The notes below the pieces were generated by a model. The model was not told where the DNA came from, did not search any database, and saw only the letters and a list, made by a program, of their open reading frames with translations. Made by a program: the position numbers and the translations under genes. Below, in pieces: positions 55,774-64,000 of a stretch of DNA of 64,000 bases. Within the stretch, counting starts at the first letter, position 1, and each line of letters begins with the position of its first letter. The stretch spans positions 434,001 to 498,000 of the forward strand of contig NC_089465.1 in assembly GCF_029203305.1 (NCBI RefSeq), read 5' to 3'. Origin of the DNA: Yamadazyma tenuis. Its lineage: Eukaryota > Ascomycota > Pichiomycetes > Serinales > Debaryomycetaceae.

Positions 55774-57498
55774 ATGATGAACTTGGACTCATCTGAGTCC
55801 CAGGAGTTCCAAAAACCAAAGGTGTCGAACTTGACCAAGAATCTCCAGAACCACGGGTTTCCTACCCACCCACCCAATAATAGCTCGGCTTCAGCTTCAG
55901 GGACATTTATTCCGCCAGCGGTAGGTATCCACCCGTCACCATTTCCCCTGCTGCCAGGGCACTCGAAGCACGGACTGGCGACATCGTCGGCTGGTGGGAT
56001 CTCGGTGGGTGGATCACTGTCGGTGTCGTCGGCGGTGGCCCCGGTCCCGTTCCAAGGCCACCTGATTTCTCAGTCTGCTCCCCACAATCCCCCGAGCTAT
56101 TATTCATCCGTGAGTAGGTTTCAGGGCCAGCCGCCACCGGCGGTCCAGCAGACCCAGGGATCGTTCCAGAATTCGTTCCAGCCTCAACAGAACTCGTACC
56201 AGCCGCTCCAAGGCTCATTCCATGCCAGTTATACGTCTGAACCCTTCAAACGTGATTCTTTGAGCTATATTCCTTCTTCCCATAATACTCCCAATATGGT
56301 CAGCTCATCGTATTCATCCAACAACTCCTACAACAAGTACAGTTTCCGGCCCTCACACTCGATTCCTACCACCAACTTGAACGTCGATAATAACGTGATC
56401 CCCAACTTCCAGCATACCTCGGGCCTGACCAACCAAAACCTTCAACAGCACCAGCACCAGCAACAGAGACCACTGCCATTGCACCAGCATTCGTTCACCA
56501 CCAGCGATAATCTGTTGACCAACATCGTCCCTACACCGCCACAGGCCATCAACTACGTGACGGAGCCTGATCACTACATGACGTACGGAGAGTTTTTCAG
56601 TAACTTGTCACTAGCAGATGGTAATGACGAGGAACACATCAACATTGTCGATTACCCTGTGAACGACTTGATCTTGATGCTTTCATGCTTGTTGACCAAG
56701 ATAATCGAGGCTAACGATAAGCTCCATCCCAACCACTTTGACAGTACCATCGCCATTCGCCAGAAGTTGAAGGAGGAAAAGCGCCAGAAGAAGCTCCAGA
56801 GGAAGCAGCACCATCAGCATCAAGAAGATCTTCAACAGAAGCAACAGGATCCCAACAGGATCAATGTCAATGAGTCGATAATAGAGGATGATAGTCTGGA
56901 CGGGGATGAAGAAGATGAGATGAAAAATAGATACTTGGCCAATGTGCTTGCATTCCATGGAACCAACGTCCCTGGAATCTCGCTCCATGCGTATCTTTCG
57001 AGGGTGTTGAAGTATTGTCCGGTAACAAATGAGGTGTTTCTTTCACTTTTGGTGTATTTTGACCGGATAGCCAAGAAGGCCAACAACTTGAAGAAAGAAG
57101 GTGACCCCGACGGCGAGCAATTGTTTGTGATGGATTCGTACAATATCCACCGGTTGATTATTTCAGGTATAACCGTTTCGTCTAAGTTCTTTTCTGACAT
57201 CTTCTACAAGAATCTCCGGTACGCCAAGGTCGGGGGCCTACCATTAGAGGAATTAAATTACTTGGAGTTACAATTCTTATTGCTTCTTGACTTCAAGCTC
57301 ATGATCTCGGTGGAAGATTTGCAGAACTATGGAGATCTACTTTTGAGGTTCTGGAAACGGGAACAAATCACCAACGAGTTGGTCCATAACACTAGCATTG
57401 ATACTATTCCTCCAAGTACCGATTCGGGATCACAGCTCCCAAGCCAACAATCCAACTCCAGTGAAGTGCAGCCGCAACCTCAGCAGACGCACAGTTAA
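55774..57498 (+). CDS. Pho85-type (Pho80/Pcl6-7 family) cyclin
   Basis: 574 residues. The cyclin box (about 386-525) includes PGISLHAYLSRVLKYCP, FLSLLVYFDRIAKK, YNIHRLIISGITVSSKFFSD and YAKVGGLPLEELNYLELQFLLLLDF, the pattern of the Pho80 subfamily that partners the kinase Pho85. It is closer to the Pcl6/Pcl7 group than to G1 Pcls, but I leave the name open. The N-terminal 280 residues are Ser/Asn/Gln/Pro-rich and disordered, making it about twice the size of Pho80 or Pcl7 (near 290). The C-terminus is again Gln/Ser-rich. Confidence 0.88.
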   Translation: MMNLDSSESQEFQKPKVSNLTKNLQNHGFPTHPPNNSSASASGTFIPPAVGIHPSPFPLLPGHSKHGLATSSAGGISVGGSLSVSSAVAPVPFQGHLISQSAPHNPPSYYSSVSRFQGQPPPAVQQTQGSFQNSFQPQQNSYQPLQGSFHASYTSEPFKRDSLSYIPSSHNTPNMVSSSYSSNNSYNKYSFRPSHSIPTTNLNVDNNVIPNFQHTSGLTNQNLQQHQHQQQRPLPLHQHSFTTSDNLLTNIVPTPPQAINYVTEPDHYMTYGEFFSNLSLADGNDEEHINIVDYPVNDLILMLSCLLTKIIEANDKLHPNHFDSTIAIRQKLKEEKRQKKLQRKQHHQHQEDLQQKQQDPNRINVNESIIEDDSLDGDEEDEMKNRYLANVLAFHGTNVPGISLHAYLSRVLKYCPVTNEVFLSLLVYFDRIAKKANNLKKEGDPDGEQLFVMDSYNIHRLIISGITVSSKFFSDIFYKNLRYAKVGGLPLEELNYLELQFLLLLDFKLMISVEDLQNYGDLLLRFWKREQITNELVHNTSIDTIPPSTDSGSQLPSQQSNSSEVQPQPQQTHS

Positions 57499-57768
57499 AA
57501 GTCGATAGACACAAAAGCCCATGGGGTGTTCAATTCATTTAGTAACATTAGCATCAGCATACCGGTCTTTCTTTATATTCAGTGTATGATCAGAATAGAC
57601 GATAAGTTAAAAACTCTTGTGGGTAGTGATACCCAATGCAGTATTTGTGCATGTAGCATTTGTATATTAGTAGTTGTATATTAGTACTGGTGTGCCAGTG
57701 TTGCATATTAGTTTCTCATTATTCTATTCACTCTTGTCCCACTGTCATCTCAGGGTATGGAGATGGAC

Positions 57769-57972
57769 CTACTTAGGAGTAGGAATCCACTCCGGTGCCA
57801 TCTTGACACAGTAACTGTCAGCACACCCACACGGCTTTATTTTCGTCACGTCTGTTTGTTTGTCCTGAACTATCAAACAGGGATGATAAGGAGGCACCTG
57901 GGGGGTAGCTAGGCTCTTTTTGGGAGGGATATACGTGTTTTCAAGAATATGGGATAATCTTCCTTGATCCAT
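57769..57972 (-). CDS. Possible small cysteine-containing protein
   Basis: A 67-codon ATG-started frame in a 1.29-kb gap. MDQGRLSHILENTYIPPKK opens it, and the second half has a compact C-x-C-x4-C arrangement (PCGCADSYC) followed by VKMAPEWIP. I recognise no family. In favour of a gene: a TATAAATA box 51-58 bp upstream on the same strand, two GATAAG motifs behind it, and protein-like composition. Against: short length and no homology evidence available here. Confidence 0.45.
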   Translation of the reverse strand: MDQGRLSHILENTYIPPKKSLATPQVPPYHPCLIVQDKQTDVTKIKPCGCADSYCVKMAPEWIPTPK

Positions 57973-58022
57973 ATTGGGTTTGGCGTGACAACAAGTAGAA
58001 TAGTAAGAGGCAGATCGGTGAC

Positions 58023-58063
58023 TATTTATATGATAAGGGATGTTGTGAAACGCAACTGATAAG
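58023..58063 (-). promoter_or_regulatory. TATA box and GATAAG motifs before the small cysteine ORF
   Basis: TATAAATA on the minus strand (58023-58030) lies 51-58 bp upstream of the small ORF's ATG. GATAAG occurs at 58032-58037 and 58058-58063 (plus-strand orientation). GATAAG is the site of GATA factors such as Gln3/Gat1, which control nitrogen genes. Confidence 0.45.
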
Positions 58064-58789
58064 AGGCTATTTTTCTTTTTTTTATGCCGCAGCCACTCTG
58101 AATTTCCTAATTAGTCACCAAGTGATTTGTCTGACAAATCGAATGGTGGCAAGGGGGCCATGGTGGGGTTGGATCACCTTGGTCCCTGGGAGTGTAGAGA
58201 TGTGGTTATTGTGTTGGTATGTTTTGGCAGAATTTGGTTGCAATATGTGGTGTGGTGAGTTGCGGGCGGATTTGGACTGAGACCCGATCAGTGTCGCGGC
58301 TCGTCTTTGGAGCTCCGAAGTAAGTCACGTGAGAGGGACCAGGTGGACTTTACCAAAACACAAATGGATAACTAGGAGACGGCAACACCCAAGGTTGAAG
58401 TTAGACAAATAAAAGGCAACGTATGCAAATAAAGTCGGCGTACGCATAAAAGTCGAAGTACACAAACATATGTTGGTCGTAAATGTAAGAATGTGTCAAT
58501 CGCCATTTTCATAAAATTCACAGCAATCACATAAAAACCTGTTTTCTGATGTCGACCTTATGGCTAGAGCTTGTAAACCTCTGCATAAGCCTATTTTCTT
58601 TCCTACTTCACTTTAGCACATGAAGTATGTGCAACATCCACCATACCTGATATAGAAAAGAAAGACACTTTCAGAGCTCATTTACTCACGCTTCCCACCA
58701 TCTTTGTCTACAAATATATTAAGCGTTATGTATATATCGATGGACGATTAAATATTATCTGTTATACATGGAATGAATGAAAGGTGCAT
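58064..58789. other. Intergenic region between small ORF and RPL34
   Basis: About 730 bp without a convincing frame. CACGTG is at 58326-58331. It holds the RPL34 3' side; no RNA gene was recognised. Confidence 0.55.
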
Positions 58790-59402
58790 TTACTTGCTGG
58801 ATTTCTTGGCAGCAGCCTTCTTTTCCTTTTCTTCCTTTTCCTTCAACACTCTCTTAACTATCTTTTGTTCCTCGATCAAGAAAGCTCTGACGACTCTTTC
58901 CTTGGTACAGTTAGCACATCTGGAACCACCGTAAGCTCTTTGGACAGTCTTGTGAGTCTTGGAAACTTGGGCGTATTCTCTTGGTCTCAAGGTGGAGACA
59001 CCAGCCAAAGCAGATCCACAGTCACCACACTTTGGTCTAGCAGTGAGCTTCTTCAAGTGGTGGGCAACCAACTTTCCACCTGGGGTCTTAACGACCTTAA
59101 TCTTGTTGGATTTGGTGTTGTCTAAAATTTGTTAGTATTGGAAAGATCATTCAATTATCATGTTGTTCTACGCAGGTTCGAAGGATATGGTTCATTTGAT
59201 AGGGGTCACTCTTGTACAAATATGGTTTCTGGGTATGTTTATGAGATGGTTGAATAAACGATGGGAAAAATTTTCAAGGTGGTGAATCGAATTGTAGTAA
59301 AGTCGACTTATCCTGGGAAGCGGGAACAACAGTATTCACAAGGTAAAGGTGAGGTTAAGACATACATGGATTTCTTCTTCTGAAAGTAACACGTCCGGCC
59401 AT
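58790..59402 (-). CDS. RPL34: 60S ribosomal protein L34 (eL34), one intron
   Basis: Exon 1 is 59366-59402 (MAGRVTFRRRNP plus one base) and exon 2 is 58790-59121; the spliced protein has 122 residues (yeast 121). Exon 2 continues NTKSNKIKVVKTPGGKL and contains the zinc-binding CGDCGSAL and CANC motifs, then RAFLIEEQKIVKRV and a Lys/Glu/Ala tail. Without splicing the frame would lack the first 29 residues. The intron position directly after the NP codons agrees with other yeast RPL34 genes. A Tbf1-like site lies upstream. Confidence 0.97.
59122..59365 (-). other. Intron of RPL34 (244 nt)
   Basis: 5' GTATGT at 59365, branch point TACTAAC at 59131-59137, acceptor TTTTAG ending at 59122. The very short branch-to-acceptor distance is typical of these yeasts. 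Confidence 0.95.
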
Positions 59403-59569
59403 TATTGAAGATGTGATTAGTACGTTAAAATTTTTACTTGGAGAGAATGAGAATTTTTCAAGCGGTGAGAGCGCAGTGAGTGAGCGTCCAAGTGACACAA
59501 AAGGCAGAGGAAGTGCGCGGGATATATGCAGGATTGAAAAACAGTCACAGGGGGAATCTTCCGGGGAAG

Positions 59570-59577
59570 AGCCCTAA
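59570..59577. promoter_or_regulatory. Tbf1-type site AGCCCTAA upstream of RPL34
   Basis: A match to ARCCCTAA, the Tbf1 motif that replaces Rap1 in ribosomal-protein promoters of Candida-type yeasts, 168-175 bp upstream of the RPL34 ATG. Confidence 0.45.
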
Positions 59578-59647
59578 GTGGCCGCACCGTCTCAGGTCAG
59601 ATCTCAGAGGTACCCTGAAAGATATAGAAAGTGTCTGTATATTTTAC

Positions 59648-60281
59648 CTACAACTTGGAACTGTCCTTTTCAACAGCAATGGCTTCCATTTCCAACAAGC
59701 AGCCCAAAGGTAACTGTTTGACGGCTACACATGATCTTGCGGGCTTGTGGTCGGAAAAGTACTTTGAGTAAACCTGGTTGAACTCAGCGAATTGGGCCAT
59801 ATCAGTCAAAAACACGGTATTTTTGACGATGTACTCCAAACCAGAGTTGGAGGCTTCCAAAACAGCCTTGACGTTTTGAATGACTCTTTCAGCTTCGTCG
59901 ATGGTAGAGGACCCTTCGGGCAACGGCTTGTTCTCAGAGGTGTATGGGATTTGGCCTGAAACGTAGACAAAACCTGGGACGTTAGTAGCGGGTCTGGGGC
60001 AAGTAGGTCGTGCGGACAGGATACTCTTTACGGGTACCATGCAATTGTATCACTAGACAACCACTGGGAATGTGTGTAAATGTATTACGTACCATTAGCC
60101 TTGATGGCCTGGGAGTAGGAGGCAGCTGGAGGTGGGGCGTCGTAGGTTCTAACCTAAGAAACGTTAGTATGAGTTGTCAATGGCCTAAATACACATTGAA
60201 TTCATCACATACGGATTCTAACTTGGAAGACATTCTTCTGGTGGAGGAGGTAAGGGTTCTGACTAAGTTACGGTTGAACAT
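59648..60281 (-). CDS. MMF1: RidA/YjgF-family protein of mitochondria, two introns
   Basis: RidA proteins hydrolyse reactive enamine/imine intermediates made by PLP enzymes; Mmf1 protects mitochondrial branched-chain metabolism. Exons are 60213-60281, 60093-60153 and 59648-59973; the protein has 151 residues. Exon 1 encodes a presequence (MFNRNLVRTLTSSTRRM), exon 2 APPPAASYSQAIKANG, and exon 3 FVYVSGQIPYT to the conserved KPARSCVAVKQLPLG and LEMEAIAVE. Arg in PARSC is the ligand-binding residue of the family. A second in-frame ATG (codon 17) in exon 1 could start a cytosolic form. The unspliced frame (from 60040) reads through intron 2 and is wrong. Confidence 0.95.
59974..60092 (-). other. 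Intron 2 of MMF1 (119 nt)
   Basis: 5' GTACGT at 60092, branch point TACTAAC at 59981-59987, acceptor GTCCCAG ending at 59974. It interrupts the Gly codon of ANGFVYV, and removing it restores the family sequence. Confidence 0.93.
60154..60212 (-). other. Intron 1 of MMF1 (59 nt)
   Basis: 5' GTATGT at 60212, branch point TACTAAC at 60163-60169, acceptor TTCTTAG ending at 60154; it falls between codons. Confidence 0.93.
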
Positions 60282-60368
60282 TTTATGAAGTTTAATTGGA
60301 AATTAATGCGAACTTGAGTCATCGGCAGACACGGTATGTACTTATATTATAAAATAACTGTCTGGATT

Positions 60369-62744
60369 CTAGTGCTTCTTGCTCTTGGACTTCTTCTTCT
60401 TCTTCTTCTTCTTCTTCGAGTCGTTGTCGTCATGTTCATTGTCGTCCACCTTGTCTTCCTTAAGTTTAATGGGGGGTTCTCCATTAAGAGGTTCGAGCGG
60501 GAGGTGTTCCACCACCTGGTTGATCAAAGCATCCTGAGACGTGAGAAGCGGGAAGAGCTCCATAAACACCTGGAACACATCGAGGCTGGTGGTGGGGTGT
60601 GTACCTTTTGTGTTCATGGACTGTCGCACCTTGACCAACGCTTGAGCCAATTGGGTGCTGAACTGCCGGAAGGCGGTGTTGGCGTCGCCGGCGGTGCCTG
60701 TCTTGTTGATGATCACATGGCCAATGTACTCTTTCAAGGTCTTTTCTCTGGCCCGTTCGTAGGTGGCAGAAATGCGCTTGAGCTCAAAGTAAAGCTTTCG
60801 AGCCGGGGGCAGTTGGCCAATATGCGGGAACAAGCACATTGAGATCACTTCGTGGTTGTCCATAAGTAAGTCCGTCACAAGGTCATTTTCGAGAGTCCGT
60901 TCAAGCATGAGACAGATGTATGTTACCAATTTTTTGGTGATACCTTTAGACAATCGCACTTCGAGACCATCTTCAATGTCTAAGCCGTCGCTGGCAGACA
61001 AGAATTCACTGGCTCCTTCGAAAAACTCGTGGATAATAAGTGACTTTTCCTGCCGTGAGAGGGTGAAATCATCTTCGTTGCGGCTGAATTTGAACTTGGT
61101 GACACTTGGGGTATCGTTCAAGACGTCGTAAACAAACTCAATAAGCTGTGAAGAAAGATTGATGCCGTGACAAAGAAACCAGATCATATAGTTGTTGGAC
61201 TGAACTGGATTCCAGAACTCTTTGACCATCTGCATGGCAAAGTCCGGGTGAGTGACGAGCAAAAGCTCGAAAAGACGCACTCTCAAGATGGGTATCACCA
61301 GGTTATTTTGGCAAAATTGGGTGATGATCGCCTCGTCAACGTCACCACCCAAAAGGAGGTCGGTGTGACTGTACTGGTCCTCGAAGAGCGGCGGCGCAAA
61401 GAACTTGGCGGCGATGGTATCCAATATTCTTTGCCCAAGAGGAATATACTCTTGTGAATCGGCATCTTCATAGAGCACTTGATAGAGTACCTTCTCGTAT
61501 TCTGCCTCGGTTCGAAGGATGTACCCATTGTCGTCATTGTTCTTCATCTCTTTCAAGACATCTCTCATGTATGGGGTTAATCGGTTGAGGTGAAGACGCT
61601 TATCTGTAACCGATTCCTTAGGTTCTGCAGAGTCGTCGGAGTCGTTAGTGTCCTCGATATCGTCGTTGTCGCCATCATTGTCGTCTTCATCTTCGTAGTC
61701 AAAAATGTATCGTATGTCTTCGTCATATTTATCGTTCATCACCACGCTATGATCGTGGATATTGTCGTATCCATCAAAGGACATCCCAGCATTAATAATG
61801 AAGCGGCACATCCCGTAGTAGCGGATGTCCTTTCCGAGGGCTCCACCGTCAACTTTGTTCCTGGCCAAAGGATCGTACAAGTCCAAGAAGTTGACATGGC
61901 GTAAGTCTTGCTGGTATTCTGTATCCTCCAGAATCGGTACCTCGTGAGCACTGGACGGTACCGAGCTGTTTAACGAGTATGCTAGCACGTACCTCACAAG
62001 GGAGGCTCCTTGAAGAATCTCGATGATGATATCAGGTGTGTCTTGGGCCTGTTCTTCGAGCATTCTATCGATTTGCAAGCAGTTGAGAATTATCACACTA
62101 TAAACCTTCCATAAATCAACAAATTTCGGCATGTATGGGTTGAGTGCAAGATTGGGGTATCCGGTATCATCAGGAAAGAGCTTGCGGAGGGTGCTGAATA
62201 TCAAGCACACCATCAAGTAGCATAATTTAAGGGAGTTGGGATCATAGAGTAGAGGCGGATGAGGAGTCCAGAGCTGTAGTTTGGTCTCCCAGAACTTGTC
62301 ACAGCAGATGCCCATAAGGTCCAATTCCTCTTCGGTGGTGGGGCCAAGAAACTCGAGGATGTTCAACACGAGCTTGTATAATTGTACTGATATCTTAAAT
62401 CTTAGTGACGACACTAGCGTAGGAGACGAGCTTGAGTATTCTTTCAGCACGAGAATCCCCATGAAAACATCCGTCAAGTTTTCGAGACTTAGAACATACT
62501 TGTCACATTCCCGAGGTTGTGTTTGCGGATCACATAGACACAAACAGGCCAAAAAGGCGTATTTGTCCTCTGGGTCTATTTTGAACACCTCTATAAGAGC
62601 ATCATGAGAAACACCTCCCGGAGAGCTGAAATCCTCGTCAGCCAAGGGGTTTGAGTGGTCTAGTACCATTTCGGTCGATTCTGGCGATGTTCCGCTCATA
62701 TCGACGTAGTCTGGTGCTTCATTGGGTATTTCGACCTCGCTCAT
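60369..62744 (-). CDS. CAF130-like protein (possible CCR4-NOT subunit)
   Basis: 791 residues, helical, no membrane segment. NPYMPKFVDLWKVYSVIILNCLQ, then LQGASLVRYVLAYSLN and GGALGKDIRYYGMCRF, resemble what I remember of Caf130, a fungal CCR4-NOT subunit that binds Not1. Yeast Caf130 is longer (about 1120), so the assignment is tentative; a STRIPAK Far11-type protein is an alternative. An acidic stretch (DYEDEDDNDGDNDD, about 350) and a lysine-rich end with nine consecutive Lys are seen. MMF1 lies about 90 bp downstream on the same strand. Confidence 0.72.
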   Translation of the reverse strand: MSEVEIPNEAPDYVDMSGTSPESTEMVLDHSNPLADEDFSSPGGVSHDALIEVFKIDPEDKYAFLACLCLCDPQTQPRECDKYVLSLENLTDVFMGILVLKEYSSSSPTLVSSLRFKISVQLYKLVLNILEFLGPTTEEELDLMGICCDKFWETKLQLWTPHPPLLYDPNSLKLCYLMVCLIFSTLRKLFPDDTGYPNLALNPYMPKFVDLWKVYSVIILNCLQIDRMLEEQAQDTPDIIIEILQGASLVRYVLAYSLNSSVPSSAHEVPILEDTEYQQDLRHVNFLDLYDPLARNKVDGGALGKDIRYYGMCRFIINAGMSFDGYDNIHDHSVVMNDKYDEDIRYIFDYEDEDDNDGDNDDIEDTNDSDDSAEPKESVTDKRLHLNRLTPYMRDVLKEMKNNDDNGYILRTEAEYEKVLYQVLYEDADSQEYIPLGQRILDTIAAKFFAPPLFEDQYSHTDLLLGGDVDEAIITQFCQNNLVIPILRVRLFELLLVTHPDFAMQMVKEFWNPVQSNNYMIWFLCHGINLSSQLIEFVYDVLNDTPSVTKFKFSRNEDDFTLSRQEKSLIIHEFFEGASEFLSASDGLDIEDGLEVRLSKGITKKLVTYICLMLERTLENDLVTDLLMDNHEVISMCLFPHIGQLPPARKLYFELKRISATYERAREKTLKEYIGHVIINKTGTAGDANTAFRQFSTQLAQALVKVRQSMNTKGTHPTTSLDVFQVFMELFPLLTSQDALINQVVEHLPLEPLNGEPPIKLKEDKVDDNEHDDNDSKKKKKKKKKSKSKKH
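60391..60417. repeat. (TTC)9 microsatellite in the lysine tail
   Basis: Nine perfect TTC units (AAG on the coding strand) encode the polylysine end of the CAF130-like protein. The length is likely variable between strains. Confidence 0.85.
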
Positions 62745-62827
62745 CTTGCATCGAATTGTGTATTTGTGCGCGCTTTGAGATAACCAACTACTGATGGACT
62801 TGGAGGTGTTGAGTGTTTGATGTGAAA

Positions 62828-64000
62828 CTAGCTACTAATGGACATTACGGCAGTAAGACCCTTACCGAAGATACCTCTGACTGACTTAGGGTTCTTCTTA
62901 CAGTAGGCTACAAGAATGGCCATACTCATGGAAAACGTGAATCGTTCGATGAGCAAGTTCTTGTCGGTAGCCTCAGTAGGAACAAGGGTTCCAAGGGCTC
63001 GAGGAAACACGAAAAGTGCCAATTCCTTCCGGCGCTGCGCAGATTCCACAAAACTGCTGAATCCACAAAGAAAAGCTCCCACTGCTGGGCCCCACGTAAT
63101 GTCCCACGTCTGTTTGGGCACCTCGGGGAACAACTTGGGGAAAAGTCGGGTCCGGGTGAGACAAACACCGTACCAGTCAAGAGCAATGAATGCTCCCAAG
63201 AAGCACGACGACCGAATCGACAGTTGAAGGGCCCGCCTCAATCGAAGCGTCATGGCGATGTTTTTCTTCGGTATCAACAACATAAACGCATTGATACTTC
63301 CGTATAACTTAAAGGCGAACTTGAATCCACGTACAAACCGCCAGAGCGCATGTACCTCACAGTTGGAAGTCTTGAACGCATGCACCGTTTTACAGGGCAA
63401 CGGCGAGTCCTGAGAGAAGTCCGCCTGGGCGGGGTCTTGGCCGTACCGCTCACAATAATCGGCCAAATAATCTGATTTTTCCCCGTACTTGACGGTACCA
63501 TCGTGGAGGCTCTTGAGGACCCCGACAATTTCGTCGTCCATATTCGCCGCCGAGGTGATCCACTTTCTGTACGCGGGAGGAAGCCTATCGGGACGGAAGA
63601 ACCACGAATACATGATGGGCGTGCACGAGGCGATGAACAACAACCCATCACCAAACTGCTGGAAGAATGGCGGCAACACCGCCGATAACGTCGATGAAAG
63701 TGTGGTATCGATGGCTCTGCTGAGCACCAAAAGCGTTAAGTCCAACGACAAGAACCGCCCGTAGCCAATGATGTGGTTCTGGAACTGAGGGAATGACACA
63801 CTGGCAGCGATGAACGACGAGATGAACGTAGCCACAAACACCGTCTCGGTGGTCCCGTGGAACCGTTTGGATACGCGGAGGAATCTTGCAACTATTGGCT
63901 CAAGGATGTTTATGATGGCGATTAACGAGGCAGCGAATGCTGGGAACTTGAATGGATGGAAAGCTTTGGTGATGACCTTCAAAATTCGGGGTAATATCAG
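62828..64000 (-). CDS. TMEM135-type integral membrane protein, partial (5' end outside window)
   Basis: 390 residues are visible; the frame is open to the right edge, so the start codon is beyond it. There are several hydrophobic segments (about residues 15-40, 50-75, 85-110 and others), the fold of the TMEM135/PMP24 group related to Tim17. HALWRFVRGFKFAFKLYG, YGSINAFMLLIP, RSSCFLGAFIALDW and WGPAVGAFLCGFSSFVE carry repeated small-residue helices. RPDRLPPAYRKWI with a central Cys-containing loop is typical of fungal TMEM135-like proteins, thought to be mitochondrial or peroxisomal. Confidence 0.85.
   Translation of the reverse strand: MILPRILKVITKAFHPFKFPAFAASLIAIINILEPIVARFLRVSKRFHGTTETVFVATFISSFIAASVSFPQFQNHIIGYGRFLSLDLTLLVLSRAIDTTLSSTLSAVLPPFFQQFGDGLLFIASCTPIMYSWFFRPDRLPPAYRKWITSAANMDDEIVGVLKSLHDGTVKYGEKSDYLADYCERYGQDPAQADFSQDSPLPCKTVHAFKTSNCEVHALWRFVRGFKFAFKLYGSINAFMLLIPKKNIAMTLRLRRALQLSIRSSCFLGAFIALDWYGVCLTRTRLFPKLFPEVPKQTWDITWGPAVGAFLCGFSSFVESAQRRKELALFVFPRALGTLVPTEATDKNLLIERFTFSMSMAILVAYCKKNPKSVRGIFGKGLTAVMSISS

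Noticed and set aside
1..64000. Transposon, LTR, CRISPR, phage or secondary-metabolite cluster
   Set aside because: No reverse transcriptase, integrase, terminal repeats, spacer arrays or clustered tailoring enzymes were seen; neighbouring genes are unrelated housekeeping genes.

Overview
This window is nuclear DNA of a budding yeast (Saccharomycotina). It is gene-dense and carries unique single-copy eukaryotic genes on both strands. Three genes contain introns with classical yeast signals (5' GTATGT or GTACGT, branch point TACTAAC, AG acceptor). One nuclear tRNA gene is present. I saw no transposon, LTR, CRISPR array, phage or bacterial-type operon. A CUG-Ser clade yeast (Debaryomyces/Candida relatives) is my best guess. 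CTG is almost absent from the well-expressed genes (none in ERG6), and one in-frame CTG in RPN5 falls at a position that is Ser in the human orthologue as I remember it. This is inference, and residues encoded by CTG are provisional.

Layout, left half. PLC1 (3' end cut off by the window edge), HIS7, a methyltransferase-like protein, a small heat-shock protein and RPN14 lie in a row on the minus strand. On the plus strand follow COG7, tRNA-Gly(UCC), the condensin gene YCG1, ERG6 and a cytosolic GH76-like protein. UTP4, ATG37 (one intron), RPL12 and STE50 are on the minus strand. Next come an alpha/beta hydrolase (+), a SEC23 paralogue of NEL1 type (-), a taurine/sulfonate dioxygenase (+) and LOC1 (+).

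Layout, right half. PCP1 rhomboid (-), MRD1 (-), an acyltransferase (+), RAD50 (-), RNA1 (-), the 50-codon gene TOM6 (+), an acyl-CoA oxidase (+), RPN5 (+), a GH72 glucanosyltransferase (-), APM1 (+), an unrecognised protein (+), ILV3 (-), PEX4 with a long tail (+), BIM1 (+), a one-zinc-finger protein (+), PET117 (-), a Pho85-type cyclin (+), a possible small cysteine protein (-), RPL34 (one intron, -), MMF1 (two introns, -), a CAF130-like protein (-) and a TMEM135-type membrane protein (-, 5' end cut off by the right edge).

The genes are mostly independent housekeeping functions, but several share a theme: ribosome production (UTP4, MRD1, LOC1, RPL12, RPL34), proteasome (RPN5, RPN14), peroxisome and lipids (PEX4, ATG37, acyl-CoA oxidase, ERG6) and mitochondria (TOM6, PCP1, PET117, MMF1). 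The promoters are informative. Gcn4-type sites precede HIS7 and ILV3, and a perfect Leu3 palindrome also lies upstream of ILV3. Two Upc2-type elements precede ERG6, four CCTCGG motifs precede the acyl-CoA oxidase, and a CTGTGGTG/CACCACAG inverted repeat precedes the sulfonate dioxygenase. PAC motifs sit directly upstream of the ribosome-biogenesis genes.

The least expected items are the Trp/Tyr/Gly/His-rich extension of the mitochondrial rhomboid, the roughly 200-residue tail on the PEX4-type E2, and a possible 67-codon cysteine protein with its own TATA box and two GATAAG motifs. I found no evidence for a wholly new multi-gene system.
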